Origin: Parascedosporium putredinis
Lineage: Eukaryota; Ascomycota; Sordariomycetes; Microascales; Microascaceae
DNA: 64,000 nucleotides
Assembly: GCA_949357655.1 (NCBI GenBank)
Contig: CASHTG010000019.1
Coordinates: forward strand, 868,001 to 932,000
Reading direction: 5' to 3'
The notes beneath the pieces are model-generated. The model made no database searches, was not told the origin of the DNA, and saw only the letters and a program-made list of their open reading frames with translations. Each line of letters begins with the position of its first letter. The stretch's first letter is position 1. Made by a program: the position numbers and the translations under genes. Below are positions 49,309 to 59,882 of this stretch, one piece after another.

Positions 49309-51652
49309 ATGAATCCTTCTTCCTTCCCCGCCCGCGAGGTTGGAACGGGTCCATACCACCCGCTGCCTCGAAATGAAGCATTTGCCCAAGGTCAGGAAGC
49401 CACATGTTTGCTGGCGGCCTGGCCGCCCACCCTCTCCCCAAAACCCCCTTCTCACAACGCCTCGGCTGCCCGCTCTCATCCAGCAAGAACAGCGGCCCCA
49501 CAACTTCCAACCACCTCAGCTAGCTGAGAAGAGCGACCTCCGGCCAGAGAACCGTAGCATTCACTCCATGATAGAGGAGCTCTCGAGGTACACGTGTTAC
49601 CGGTTCGAAAGGGTCAAGGACGAGAACAGTTTCGGCGACAACGTCGATGACCTCCCACCCAGCTGGGACTACGCCCACCGCGTGGCCCACCACACCGACA
49701 GCCAGCAAGAGATGCTTCGAGAGGTCCGGTTTCTAGACGAAGACGGCCCCTTCACCCAGAAGATTTCGTGGCGCAACAAAGCGATAAGAAGGCAACTCGA
49801 AAGGACGAATGAGGAACTCACCGAGGGCGAGCTGGATCCGAGGTACCATTACGAACTCGTCCAGTTCGAGGAGGTAGGCGGTGATTCTCTGGACAGTCGC
49901 AGGAGAAAGTATTACAATTCCCGAGACAGCCAAATCGTCTCCTACGAGACTTCTAAGAGGTCCTCCAGGAACGGTGACAAGGACAGGGTCAAGAACAAGG
50001 ATAAGACAAGAGAGAGCAAGAACCGAGATCGAGAAAAGGGCGCCTACCGCGTAACTCGCGCAGTAGGTTACTTCGCAGGCGTCCCCAGTCACGGTCGGGA
50101 ACACAGGCAAGACAAGAAGGACAAGAAGGACAAGCATGACAAGCAGGACAAGCACGACAAATACGACAGGTACGACAAGTACGACAAGCACGAGAAGCAA
50201 GACAAACAAGACAGGAGGGAGAAGCACCACAAGAAGTCCGGAAAGGATGTGGAAGACGATAGCGGCATCTTCGCCATCGTCGCCTACTATAGACGGAAAC
50301 CCCGCAGCGAAGAACCCATTGAGGCCATGTATCGGGAACTCAAGCAAGGCAGGCTAAACTATCAAGAAGTCGCGCTACAGAATACCGTGGCAACCTCCCC
50401 GGCGTACGTGAACGCCCAGGCCGTGCCCCAGCAGCTGCACCATGTACCTCAGGGTAACGCGGGCCAGTACGCCCGACAAGAGCATCCGCAAGCCATGCAG
50501 CAGCAACAACTACAGGCTCAGATGCTCTACCAGCAGCAGCTACAGCAGCGGAAATTACAACAGCCCCAGCAAATCCAACAACTGCAGCAATTGCAACAGC
50601 CGCAACAACTTCAGCAGCCCCAGCAAATCCAACAGCTTCAACAACTGCAACGGCAGCAGCAGCAGCAGCAGCAAATCCAACAGCAGCAGCAGCACATCCA
50701 ACAACAGCAGCAGCAAATTCAGCAACAGCAGCAGCAAGTCCAGCAGCAGCAGCGGCAAACCCAGTTTACTCACCAGCAGGCCCAGCAGCAGGCCCAGCAG
50801 CAGGGTCGCCTTTCGGTGCCAGCCGCGGCCCCCGTGCCGAGGCATGTGGGGGCAGCAGGTCGGTAACCAGGGTCAGCAAAGACCCATCAGGACGACCAAA
50901 GACGTCAGCCAAAATCTCAAGGCTCCTCTCTATGCACCGGCTGCAAGGGGCAGGGCCCAGACCAGGGATCGGGACTATCACAGGACCTCGCGCAGCAGCT
51001 CTGCATCCAGCGACGGATCTAGGCCGTGGAGCAATGATGATGACACGGCTCCTTCTTCGGTTGGAGAGCCCGGGTATCCCGACGTCAGGAAGGGTGATGC
51101 GGGGCGAGGGCGAGCTCCCATCTTGACGCAGGACCCTCGTCATGACCGTAGGGCGAGTGGGCATCACAAGGAGGCGGCCAATCCTCGGCCGTCCGGGGTT
51201 TCATACGTAACCACTACTCGGTGGCCCGCAGACAACGACCCGCGATCTCACAAGACGGGTCCTCATGCCGCCCACCCTCCCCCTCCTCCTCTCCATCCGT
51301 TTCCGGCAGCCCAACGGTCACAGCCTCGTATGACTGTTGAAGAGCCACCATCCCCCTCGAAGCGGGTGAAGAGCTCCGTTATAGAATGAGTCGGCTACGC
51401 GCCGATGACGATATTGTCGACGTTGGCGACGACGATGACTATGAAAGTCCTTATGGCGGTCGCCACTACTATAGTGGCCGGGGAGATACAGCCACTGTTA
51501 CTCCGGCCAGAGGCCCCGGAGTCTCGAACCGAGCCGGCAGGTTTGACCCCAGTTCGAGTGTGCCGCGAACGGCGAATGGGGGCTACCAAGGTAACCCCAT
51601 GATGCCTGAACGGCGGCCTATCTATCCAACCAGAGGCCCCATCAGAAACTAG
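49309..51652 (+). CDS. Charged-repeat, glutamine-rich protein of unknown function
   Basis: I do not recognise a named family. An N-terminal folded-looking part (about 49550-49890) has ELSRYTCYRFERVKDE, LPPSWDYAHRVAHHTDS and LDPRYHYELVQFEE. A lysine/aspartate array of DKxDK units lies at about 50102-50241, followed by GIFAIVAYYRRKP. A Gln-rich segment of about 100 residues (about 50493-50806) comes next. The tail has proline- and arginine-rich parts and the acidic DDDIVDVGDDDDYE, ending at 51650-51652. The low-complexity layout suggests a condensate-forming or RNA-associated protein; this is inference. The ATG at 49309 (MNPSSFPAREV) and the ATG at 49373 lie in different frames, so the start is uncertain. 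Frame changes occur near 50846 (GGGGG) and about 51370, and the last part could conceivably be separate. Confidence 0.7.
50102..50241 (+). repeat. Coding repeat of Asp-Lys units
   Basis: Degenerate 9-12 nt units encode DKK, DKH, DKQ and DKY. The array gives an alternating-charge segment that would be extended or helical. It sits inside the Q-rich protein gene. Confidence 0.8.
50493..50806 (+). repeat. CAG/CAA glutamine-coding repeat
   Basis: Mixed CAG and CAA codons encode runs of Gln separated by Ile, Leu, Pro or His. Mixing the two codons reduces slippage compared with a pure CAG tract. The segment looks prion-like or coiled-coil. Confidence 0.85.
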
Positions 51653-52970
51653 CGTAGCAACGGGTATTCTTGTGTATATTTCTTTATATCCTTCCACTTC
51701 TTTTCCTTGTTTATATAGTCGATTTTCTCACTGGGTGGTCTTTATGATCAGGCGTGTATATTCGGAATCGGGCCCGCCTTGGGCTTTTTTACTTTTCATT
51801 TGTTTTTTCTGCTCTACATGGGACTAGTATGAATGAACGACAAAGTGGTGCTAGGTTTATGGAATCGGAATTTTTAAGTTGAGGGGGCTTGTCTTTCCTT
51901 CCTCCTATCGGTACTGGCTGCTTGAAGTATGGATATCGGCATTGTTTGTTTTTTTCTCCTTGCAAATCAGCTCTAGGTTTACAAAGATTGATCCAACATT
52001 CTCAACTCCGATTAGCCCCTTGAATGATAATACAAGTAACAGAAATGGCATATTGAGCTCTATACTCTTGCTTGCGATCCTCTCTTCTCTTACGTGCTAT
52101 GTGAGGCGAGCGGTCCGCGCCTCAGACCCGGCCCGGTAGCTCCGCATGGGGACCCACTGTCCACTATACAGCCCGGGACCGGATCGGCATGCAGTGGGTT
52201 CAGCCTCCGTGAATGACGGAGGAATGGACGGCCGCCAAACGAGGTTTCCACGGCTTTTTCTTTGCCAGAAATTTAAAAAATATTTCCCTTCTCCCTCCCT
52301 TCCCCAGCAACAAATCTTTGAGTTGCATCCTTCTTCATCACCGCGAGCTGGAGCATAGTCTCTACACGGAGCGTCTCTACGAGGTGGCAGGACCGCTCGA
52401 GGATTAAATGACGGGAAAAGGTGCCCGTCAACGAGACCTTGCGCAATAATACAATTATGCGCCGGCGAGTTTTGTGGTTTTTCTTTTTTTCTTTCTTGTT
52501 CACTGTTGGATTTCAACCTCGTCAAGATCGTCCAATATTTACATGTACAGTGGTGTGTGTGGAAAACATCCAGTGACTAAGCAGATGCATGAGCCTGCAC
52601 AAATGCCCCTGCATCCTGCATTGACCACCCCCTCACCCCCACCCCAACTTTGCCCAACCAACCCCAGCTGAGGCCATCCACACCAAACAGCCACTTTAGC
52701 ACAATTGCTCAACTGCACTGGGCCAATTTGGCAGTTTACCGCGAATTTTAACTCGACGCGTCTCACCCTTCACCCTGCTTGCCAAGTTTGCTCCAGTCAA
52801 CATTCACTTCACCCAGCAACATGAACTAAATACAAACCTTGCCTCATCACTCTTTCCCTCTTTTTTTCTCCCCTATTACTAAACCACTAACCTTTTTTAA
52901 TGTTATCCCCTCTATAGCCCTTGCTCCCTCCAATCACCTCAATGGTCGGAGACACTGTTTACAACTCTAT
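51653..52970. other. Intergenic region upstream of pif1
   Basis: This holds the 3' flank of the Q-rich protein gene and the pif1 promoter. The pif1 frame is open upstream of its ATG (from about 52839) but has no in-frame ATG before 52971. No other gene is seen. Confidence 0.45.
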
Positions 52971-55896
52971 ATGCAAGCAGTCACACGTCGACTGCATACC
53001 TCTTCGCCCTTTCACCTTCCCCTCCAACTGCGAGTAGTCTGTTCCCGGCTTCCACCTTTGACCGTTCGCAATTTGTCAAATCTCCGAGCGGTCCATCGCG
53101 TTATCGAAGCCGACAACGAGTCGGTAGGAGGGCAAGCAGCAATGCTTCGAAAGGGTGACAGGAAGTACGCAGCCGAGGAGGCCATCGTCTCCCGAACTCT
53201 TAACCAGCAAGCCAAGGCGAATCCAAGGCTCGCCAAGTCTCTGTTTCCCTCCAGCAGCCCTCAGCAGCCGTCTCCAAGCCAGCATGGGAGCATAAAGGAC
53301 GCTTTCCGCCGGAAGGACGCCCCTACTCAAAGCACACTGTTCGCCTCTCTCACCGGCTCGACCCAGACGAAGCCTCTCACGACCAAGTCCTCCAACGCGC
53401 ACATGACGCCGCCGCCTCGACTTCAGTCAATCTGCGCTTCCAACGATGACCCCTTCAAGGATGAGGTCCACGGGAAGGCATGGAACAACGAAAACTTTTC
53501 CATTGCGCAAGATCTGGAATGGCTCGCTGATAATATGGACGACAATGAGTTTGACGACGACGATCTCTTGTGCGACTCGCCACCCAAGTTGCCTCCAGCC
53601 GTGAAGCCCACCACTGCCGCCGTCCCAGCTCCTGTGCCCGGTCCCACGAACTTGAGCATGCCCGTTTCCATCATCGATAGGAAGGAATCCAACCCATCCA
53701 TCGCTGGACGTCAAGACTTGGCCAGGCCTGCTTTCGCCGTCGCCAACCACCTTGCTGGCCAAGAAGGCTTCTCTTCACAAGGCACGGCCATCTCCTGGAG
53801 CTCGTCTCCCGACTACCAGAGACCCCTGCGCCCTGGTGCCCCGCTCTCCGCCGTCCAAACTAGCCTCCTAGCTGATGCTACTAGTAAACGGAAGTTGGAG
53901 GAGAATTCTTCTCCTATCGCGGCCCCCAAGCGACGCAGCTTGCCTTTCCCATCCAAATCACGGCTCTCGGAACGGAACGATCCCGTAGTTGAACCTGTGA
54001 CCGCCCGTGCTGCCGCTACCCCTGCCACAAAGACGACGCGCAACGCCTTCGAGCTCACTGCTAGTGCTGTCAAAGAGCAGAGGAAAACGCATCGCCTCCA
54101 GCGCATGAACTCGGCTGTGACGGATGCGGCGTCGGACATCTCTGCAGCCTCCGGAGCGACCGGCACGAACCAACAATTGGCGACAGAGGCCCCCGAAGTA
54201 AGTAGCTCGCCAAAGACGGTAGAGCCCGTTTTCCTCAGCCAAGAACAGCGCCAAATCCTTGATTTGGTCACCAAGAAGAGCCAAAGCGTATTCTTCACTG
54301 GCCCTGCCGGAACTGGTAAATCCGTTTTAATGAGAGCCATTATTCGGGAGCTCAAGAAGAAATGGGCCAAGGATCCCGACAGGTTAGCCGTCACGGCGTC
54401 TACCGGCCTCGCCGCGTGCAACATTGGCGGCATAACCCTCCACAGCTTTTCCGGTATGTCTTAACCTCGTGGACTGGTCACCTGGAGCCAAGAAGAAGCC
54501 ATTAACCCCGCCCCCGTGTAGGAATTGGGCTCGGAAAGGAGGACGTTCCGAGTTTGGTCAAGAAGATTCGGCGCAACGCAAAGGCCAAGAACCGCTGGCT
54601 CAGAACCAAGTGTCTCATCATTGATGAGATTTCCATGGTTGATGGCGAGCTGTTCGACAAGCTTTGCGAGATAGGGAGGACGATTCGGAACAACGGGCGA
54701 CCGTGGGGTGGTATCCAACTTATCATCACCGGCGACTTCTTCCAATTGCCTCCGGTTCCCGATGGCCAAACGAGGATGGCCAAATTTGCGTTTGAGGCAT
54801 CGACCTGGAATACGTCCATCCCCAACACCATTGGACTTACCCAAGTTTTCCGTCAGCGAGACCCGCAGTTCGCGCAGATGCTCAACGAGATGCGCCTTGG
54901 CAAAATCAGCGACGACACCGTCCGCGCGTTCTGTGCCCTCTCCAGACCGTTGCAATTTTCCGACGGAATCGAGACCACTGAACTGTTCCCCACACGCCTC
55001 GAAGTTGAGCGGTCCAACAATAAGCGGCTCAGCGAGCTGTCCGGCCGCCCTTATCGCTTTGATGCACAGGACACGGGCCACCCCGACATCCGCGACAGGC
55101 TCTTGCAAAACATGATGGCGCCTAAAACTATGGAGCTCAGGGTGGGTGCCCAGGTCATGCTCATTAAGAACATCGACGAGCAGCTCGTCAACGGCACTAT
55201 CGGCAAGGTCAAGCAGTTCATGACGCAGCATGAGTGGGAGTCTGGCGGCCTTGGGGAGACTACGGAAGATGGGCCGATCGACTTGGCTCTGGCCGTGAAG
55301 AAGATTAAGAAGTTTGCCAACGCCGATATGACGAAATCAGCGGTGGCCTTCCCCATTGTCGAGTTCCTTTGCACCGACGGAAGCCGACGCACCCTCCAAT
55401 GCGTCACCGACGAGTGGAAAGTAGAGCTGCCCAATGGGGAGGTCCAGGCTAAACGATCGCAGCTACCGTTGATCCTCGCCTGGGCACTGTCGATCCACAA
55501 AGCCCAGGGCCAGACCTTGGAGCGTGTCAAGGTTGATCTTACGCGCATCTTCGAGAAAGGCCAGGCCTACGTCGCCCTTAGTCGTGCGACGAATCAAAAG
55601 GGTTTACAGGTGATCAAGTTTGACAGGTCCAAGGTTATGGCGCACCCCAAGGTTGTGGGATTCTACAACCGCTTGTACACTGCGGAGCACGCACTTGGTG
55701 GCATCAAGCCTGAGCAGCCAACAATCCAGGGCATGTTCCAGGGCAAGCCGTCGCCGCACCTCCCCCACCAGCGCCAGCGCCAGCGTCGGAGCCAGCCAAG
55801 CGTAAAAGCGCAGTGGTTGATCTGACAGACGAGGATCGTGAGTATCTTGAGAACCTTCTCGGAGATCAACAGTACGACGACTATGGCCACCTATGA
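52971..55896 (+). CDS. pif1: Pif1-family 5'-3' DNA helicase (nuclear and mitochondrial candidate)
   Basis: Pif1 unwinds G-quadruplexes and RNA-DNA hybrids, limits telomerase and maintains mitochondrial DNA. The first in-frame ATG is at 52971 and gives MQAVTRRLHTSSPFHL, a mitochondrial presequence. A second in-frame ATG at 53142 (residue 58) could start a nuclear form. Intron 54454-54521 falls just after the conserved LHSFSG. Helicase motifs are FTGPAGTGKS (Walker A), CLIIDEISMVD (Walker B), TGDFFQLPPV, LTQVFRQ, LSIHKAQGQTLERVKVDL and AYVALSRAT. A long disordered N-terminal region precedes them. Near 55743 one G seems missing from GGG. Past it the frame reads a Pro/Ala linker, then KSAVVDLTDEDREYLENLL, to a TGA at 55894-55896. 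VVDLTDED resembles a SUMO-interacting motif. Confidence 0.93.
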
Positions 55897-57536
55897 GGTC
55901 TTGCGCTGATGACGCGTGGCTATGTGTACCTTGATCTACGTGTATCCAGCGTGCGGTGTTTGACTTGTATCTTTTCTTCTTTTGCCATCTTCTGCCTCTT
56001 CACTCCTTTTAAATGTCTTACCCTTTTGAGGGGACATTTCTTTTGTTCTTTTCTCTCTTCTCCTGGGGCCTCATACGTGGGTTACGGGGTGGTGGCGTCT
56101 GGTCAACTGTTTTCGGGGCATTGTCAACGGACATGGGGTCCCAACGACGAGCGGCGTTTGAGGAGGGCTGTTCATATAGAAAGGGACGAAAGAATATCAA
56201 TTAGAATCCCTCTTTTTTTTTTTTCAGCCTTGGCGTTTCGAACCATATCGTGTTGCATTGTATGAGAAGATGAACGTTATTATCGCCTTGTGTCATCGAC
56301 AAGCAGTCTAAGGTCAGCCGTGAAAGGCTACATGTAGGGGGACCAGTCGACACCATAAGGCTCCCACTCTGCACACATTTATGTATGTGCCAGGGCGTAC
56401 ATTGACGGATATTGACCACGCGCCAACTCTTGGCAACGAGGAGTTACTATGCCCAGGAATCTTGTTCAGAGTTTCCCCACACGCCTTTTCAACAGCCTCT
56501 GTTTCTCAGATTAAACGTATTCATTGGAATAGACAGGAAACCCAAGCCCCAAAGCATACCAGAGCGCCCGCCTAGCAACTTCCAGACTTGTCAGGGGTTA
56601 CCAGGTTTTCAAAATACAAACACAAGTCCTTTTGATCTTCCAAGATCTTTACGAAACAGACTCGAGGTCTCGGGAGGGGCCGCAGTCAACACGTGGGCAG
56701 CGAGGCCAGTACTATGTATGCTGTAGGAGCCTTGATGACCAAGCCAAACAAACCAGGGGACGAGGAATGTTTGGGAGAAACACGTTGGGCAGCAGTGGAT
56801 TATATAACCCACAACCACGTTGGTGGTACGGGACTGTAATACTGGTATTCCTGGCAGTACCGCTGCACGGCACACGGTTCGTCGCACAAAGTCGCAAACC
56901 ACTGCACTGCAATTCTGCAGGCGGTGGTGGGACTGGACTACGTGCTTATCGATAAGGAATTATGCAGAAAGGGAAGGGGGTGGACTCTCTCGACCGGCCG
57001 ACCACTAAATTTCCAAATTTACAGGCTCCCCTGTGAGAAAGTTAATTCAGCATCTGGTGGCAAGTCCCCGACATTTTTTAACTAGTAAATTTGCCCCGTT
57101 GCGAAGCCCAGATCATTCATATGCCATCAATTGATCATCAACTATTCCAACGTCACCCAGTCTCCGATCCATCTACGTCGTCCCCGCCCTGCCCTCCGCT
57201 GGCCTATTTGGAACGAAGCTCCGACCGAAATCCCTTCCTTGACGAGGCGCAGTGCTTCATGGAGAGGCACATGCTTATTGCTTTCTAAGACAGGCAGCTC
57301 CCGCCCATCCAACCTCCTCTGCTTCTCTCGACCATCCTCCTGCGCCTTCTCCTTGATCTTCTTCCCCGTCGCAAAACCCAGTGGCGCCGGCCATCGTCGA
57401 AATCCCCTCTCCCCCTGGCTCGAAACCTCGACCAACACGACGATCCCGAACGAACCGCGGACCTTTTTTTCGTCGACGAGCACGCGACCACAGGCCCCCA
57501 ACCCGCCCCTCTCCCCCGCGCAAGCAAACCGGCACC
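55897..57536. other. Intergenic region pif1 to edc3
   Basis: This holds 3' and 5' flanks only. A run of about 12 T lies at 56213-56224. Short frames show no motifs. Leader sequence for edc3 probably occupies the right-hand part. Confidence 0.45.
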
Positions 57537-59882
57537 ATGGCGAATGAGTTCATCGGCTTGCATATGCTGGTGTCCCTGAGGGATCCCCGGGAACACAGCT
57601 CAAGGGGACGATAAGCGACATCTCCATCGCCGCCGGCGACTCGGGAGACAGAGCCATCGTCCTCAGCAACGGTACGTGCATTTTGGTGTCCTTTCTTCCC
57701 CTTAGCGAGGGCTCTCTTTTCGGCCGCTAACTTGTTTCTTTCTCTCTGTCACTTCTAGTCTTCGTGGTCGGTGCAAAGGGCCAGTGGTACCCGCGCCTTG
57801 AAGTTCGCTCCGATAACATCCTCGACCTGGCCGAGGTGCCCCGGACCACCAGCCATCACCTGCTACTTTCACCGCACCGACCGTCAGCGGAGTGTCGGCC
57901 CCGGTTTATGTCCAGCCAACGCAAGCTGTTCAGCCCGTCTTTGGAGATCCAGCCATTCTTAGCGTGGGGTTGACGAAGCCTGGCTTGAGTCAACAAAGCG
58001 GTAGCCCTTTAGTGGCCGCCAGCAGCAACACCGAGTGGGAACCCCAGGCCGAAGCCATTGGCCAACCGAGCATCTCCGGCCTCAACATTACCTCTACAAA
58101 AACGCTCGATCTCCCTACCGGCCTCGGGCGCCTAAACATCGAGAGCCCAGCCCCGGCCGAAGCGCCTGCCATCGAACTAGAAGCAACGGCGGCCGACCAC
58201 CTCAACTCGTCTAAAAAGAAGCGACGAGAGAGGAAAAAGGTCCAGCCCAAGCATCTCAGGGTTCAGGATCCGGCCGGACAACTTGATAGCTCACCGGCCC
58301 AGGCGGCGCCGGCGAATCGTGGAAAGGGGTGGAGGCAAACGCCCATTCTAGAAAGTACAGCATCCTTCCAGCCCTTTATGGCGTTAAAACGAAATGGGGC
58401 AAAGGGCAGGAGGGGACTCGCGGACAACGGGTGGGCTTCCGAGGATGTGACGGAGGAGATGGGAGAATTCGACTTTGAAGGTGGGCTGGCCAAGTTCGAC
58501 AAGCGCACGCTGTTCGACCAAATGCGGAAGCAGGATCAAGTTGACGACTCGGAGCGGCTGGTCTCGTATAACCGTCGCCCGAAGCCTGGCACGGCTGGTG
58601 GCAAGAACTTTCACTACAGCGAAAACGTGCTCGATACGCCGTCCTCGATATCCAAGGCGCTTGCGCCAAACGACTTTGGAATAGCGAGGCCGACGACGGC
58701 ACACACGGAGAGGATAGGAATCCTCGTACAATGCAAAACACGCGACGGGCGGACAGCAAGGTTTCTGTGGCGCGCAGGTCTCAATCGCGCAAGGCGTCGG
58801 CTGCGGGGCCTGGGCAACCCTTAAGCCGAGTCAACTCGGCAGTACGACAACAACTAAGCGCCGGCGACGCACCAAAATACCAGATCCTTCAAAGAGCTCA
58901 CAGCCCGAAGCAGCAGAACCTCCAACCGGGCCTCTATCTCGTCCCTTCAGACCGCCGCGTCGAGCCCGTATCAGCCCTACAGATGCTTAATCTAGAGAAT
59001 ATCGCTGCCAATGAAGTGGGTCTCACCGAGGAGATGATGACAGAAAACGCGGGTCGGGGTATCGCCGAGGTTGCTCTCACCGCCCTCACGGACCCGGCCA
59101 TTGGAGTTCGGATGGGAACATCGGGGAGGTCGACTCCCGTACTCAATATCGCATCCCACGCGACCATCATCATCTTGGCGGGGAACAACAAGTCGGGTAT
59201 CAGAGCGGTTGCGGCGGGCCGTCACCTACGCAGCAAGGGAGCCAATGCAGTGATCTGCTTGGTCGGTATCGAACGCGAGGTGGACCTTTTGGAAGACATG
59301 CGGCAGCAAATTCGCATCTACCGCAACTTTGGGGGCCGTATATTCAATAAGCAAGAGTTCTTTGAACACCTACGCAAGCTCAAGTCTGGAAACCATCGAG
59401 ATCAGGTGAGCTTGATTATCGATGCTCTTCTGGGACTCACGATATCGTTTGAGGAACTCCGGACCGGTGATCAAGCTTCGGTCTACGAGCTGATGGAGTG
59501 GGCCAACCGCAACGAAGCGTTTGTTTTGTCAATCGACGTTCCGACGGGTATCGACCCAACGAGCGGCAAGGTCAGCATCATCGATGGGAGCCGGTTGTTC
59601 GTCAAGCCGAGGTACGTGGTAGCGATGGGAGCGCCAAAGAGAGGACTGTTGGAGGCTATCTCGCCCGACAACGAGGACGGCGTGGTCACCGCGGTTTCGG
59701 GACCGGACGGCATAGTGTTGACGGACGACGATCCCTGGAAGCTATACATTGCGGATATTGGGCTCGGGCCGGGGGTCTGGAAGAAGGCCGGGACCAAGAT
59801 GCGTCGAGGTATCGACTTTGACGCGCAGTGGGTGTTGGAGATGCGGTATCAGGGAGATGTCGATGACGAAGAGGATGAGTAA
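57537..59882 (+). CDS. edc3: Enhancer of mRNA decapping Edc3
   Basis: Edc3 is a P-body scaffold that binds Dcp2 and promotes mRNA decapping. The ATG at 57537 (MANEFIGLHMLVSLRDP) begins the divergent Lsm domain. A short intron (about 57672-57759) precedes FVVGAKGQWYPRLEV and NILDLAEV, which finish it. A disordered linker has a basic patch (KKKRRERKK). The FDF motif EFDFEGGLAKFDKRTLF lies near 58465-58515 and binds the Dhh1 helicase in the family. The YjeF-N domain follows, with MTENAGRGIAEVAL, IILAGNNKSGIRAVAAGRHL and SIDVPTGIDPTSGK, ending at the TAA at 59880-59882. Three apparent losses break the frame: C in CCCC at about 57586 and 57838, and G in GG near 58698. All domains are in the usual order and length. 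Confidence 0.93.

Noticed and set aside
50442..50800. Ser/Asn-rich and Leu-rich alternative frames across the CAG/CAA repeat
   Set aside because: Any frame of a CAG/CAA repeat stays open. The Gln frame is contiguous with the conserved N-terminal part.
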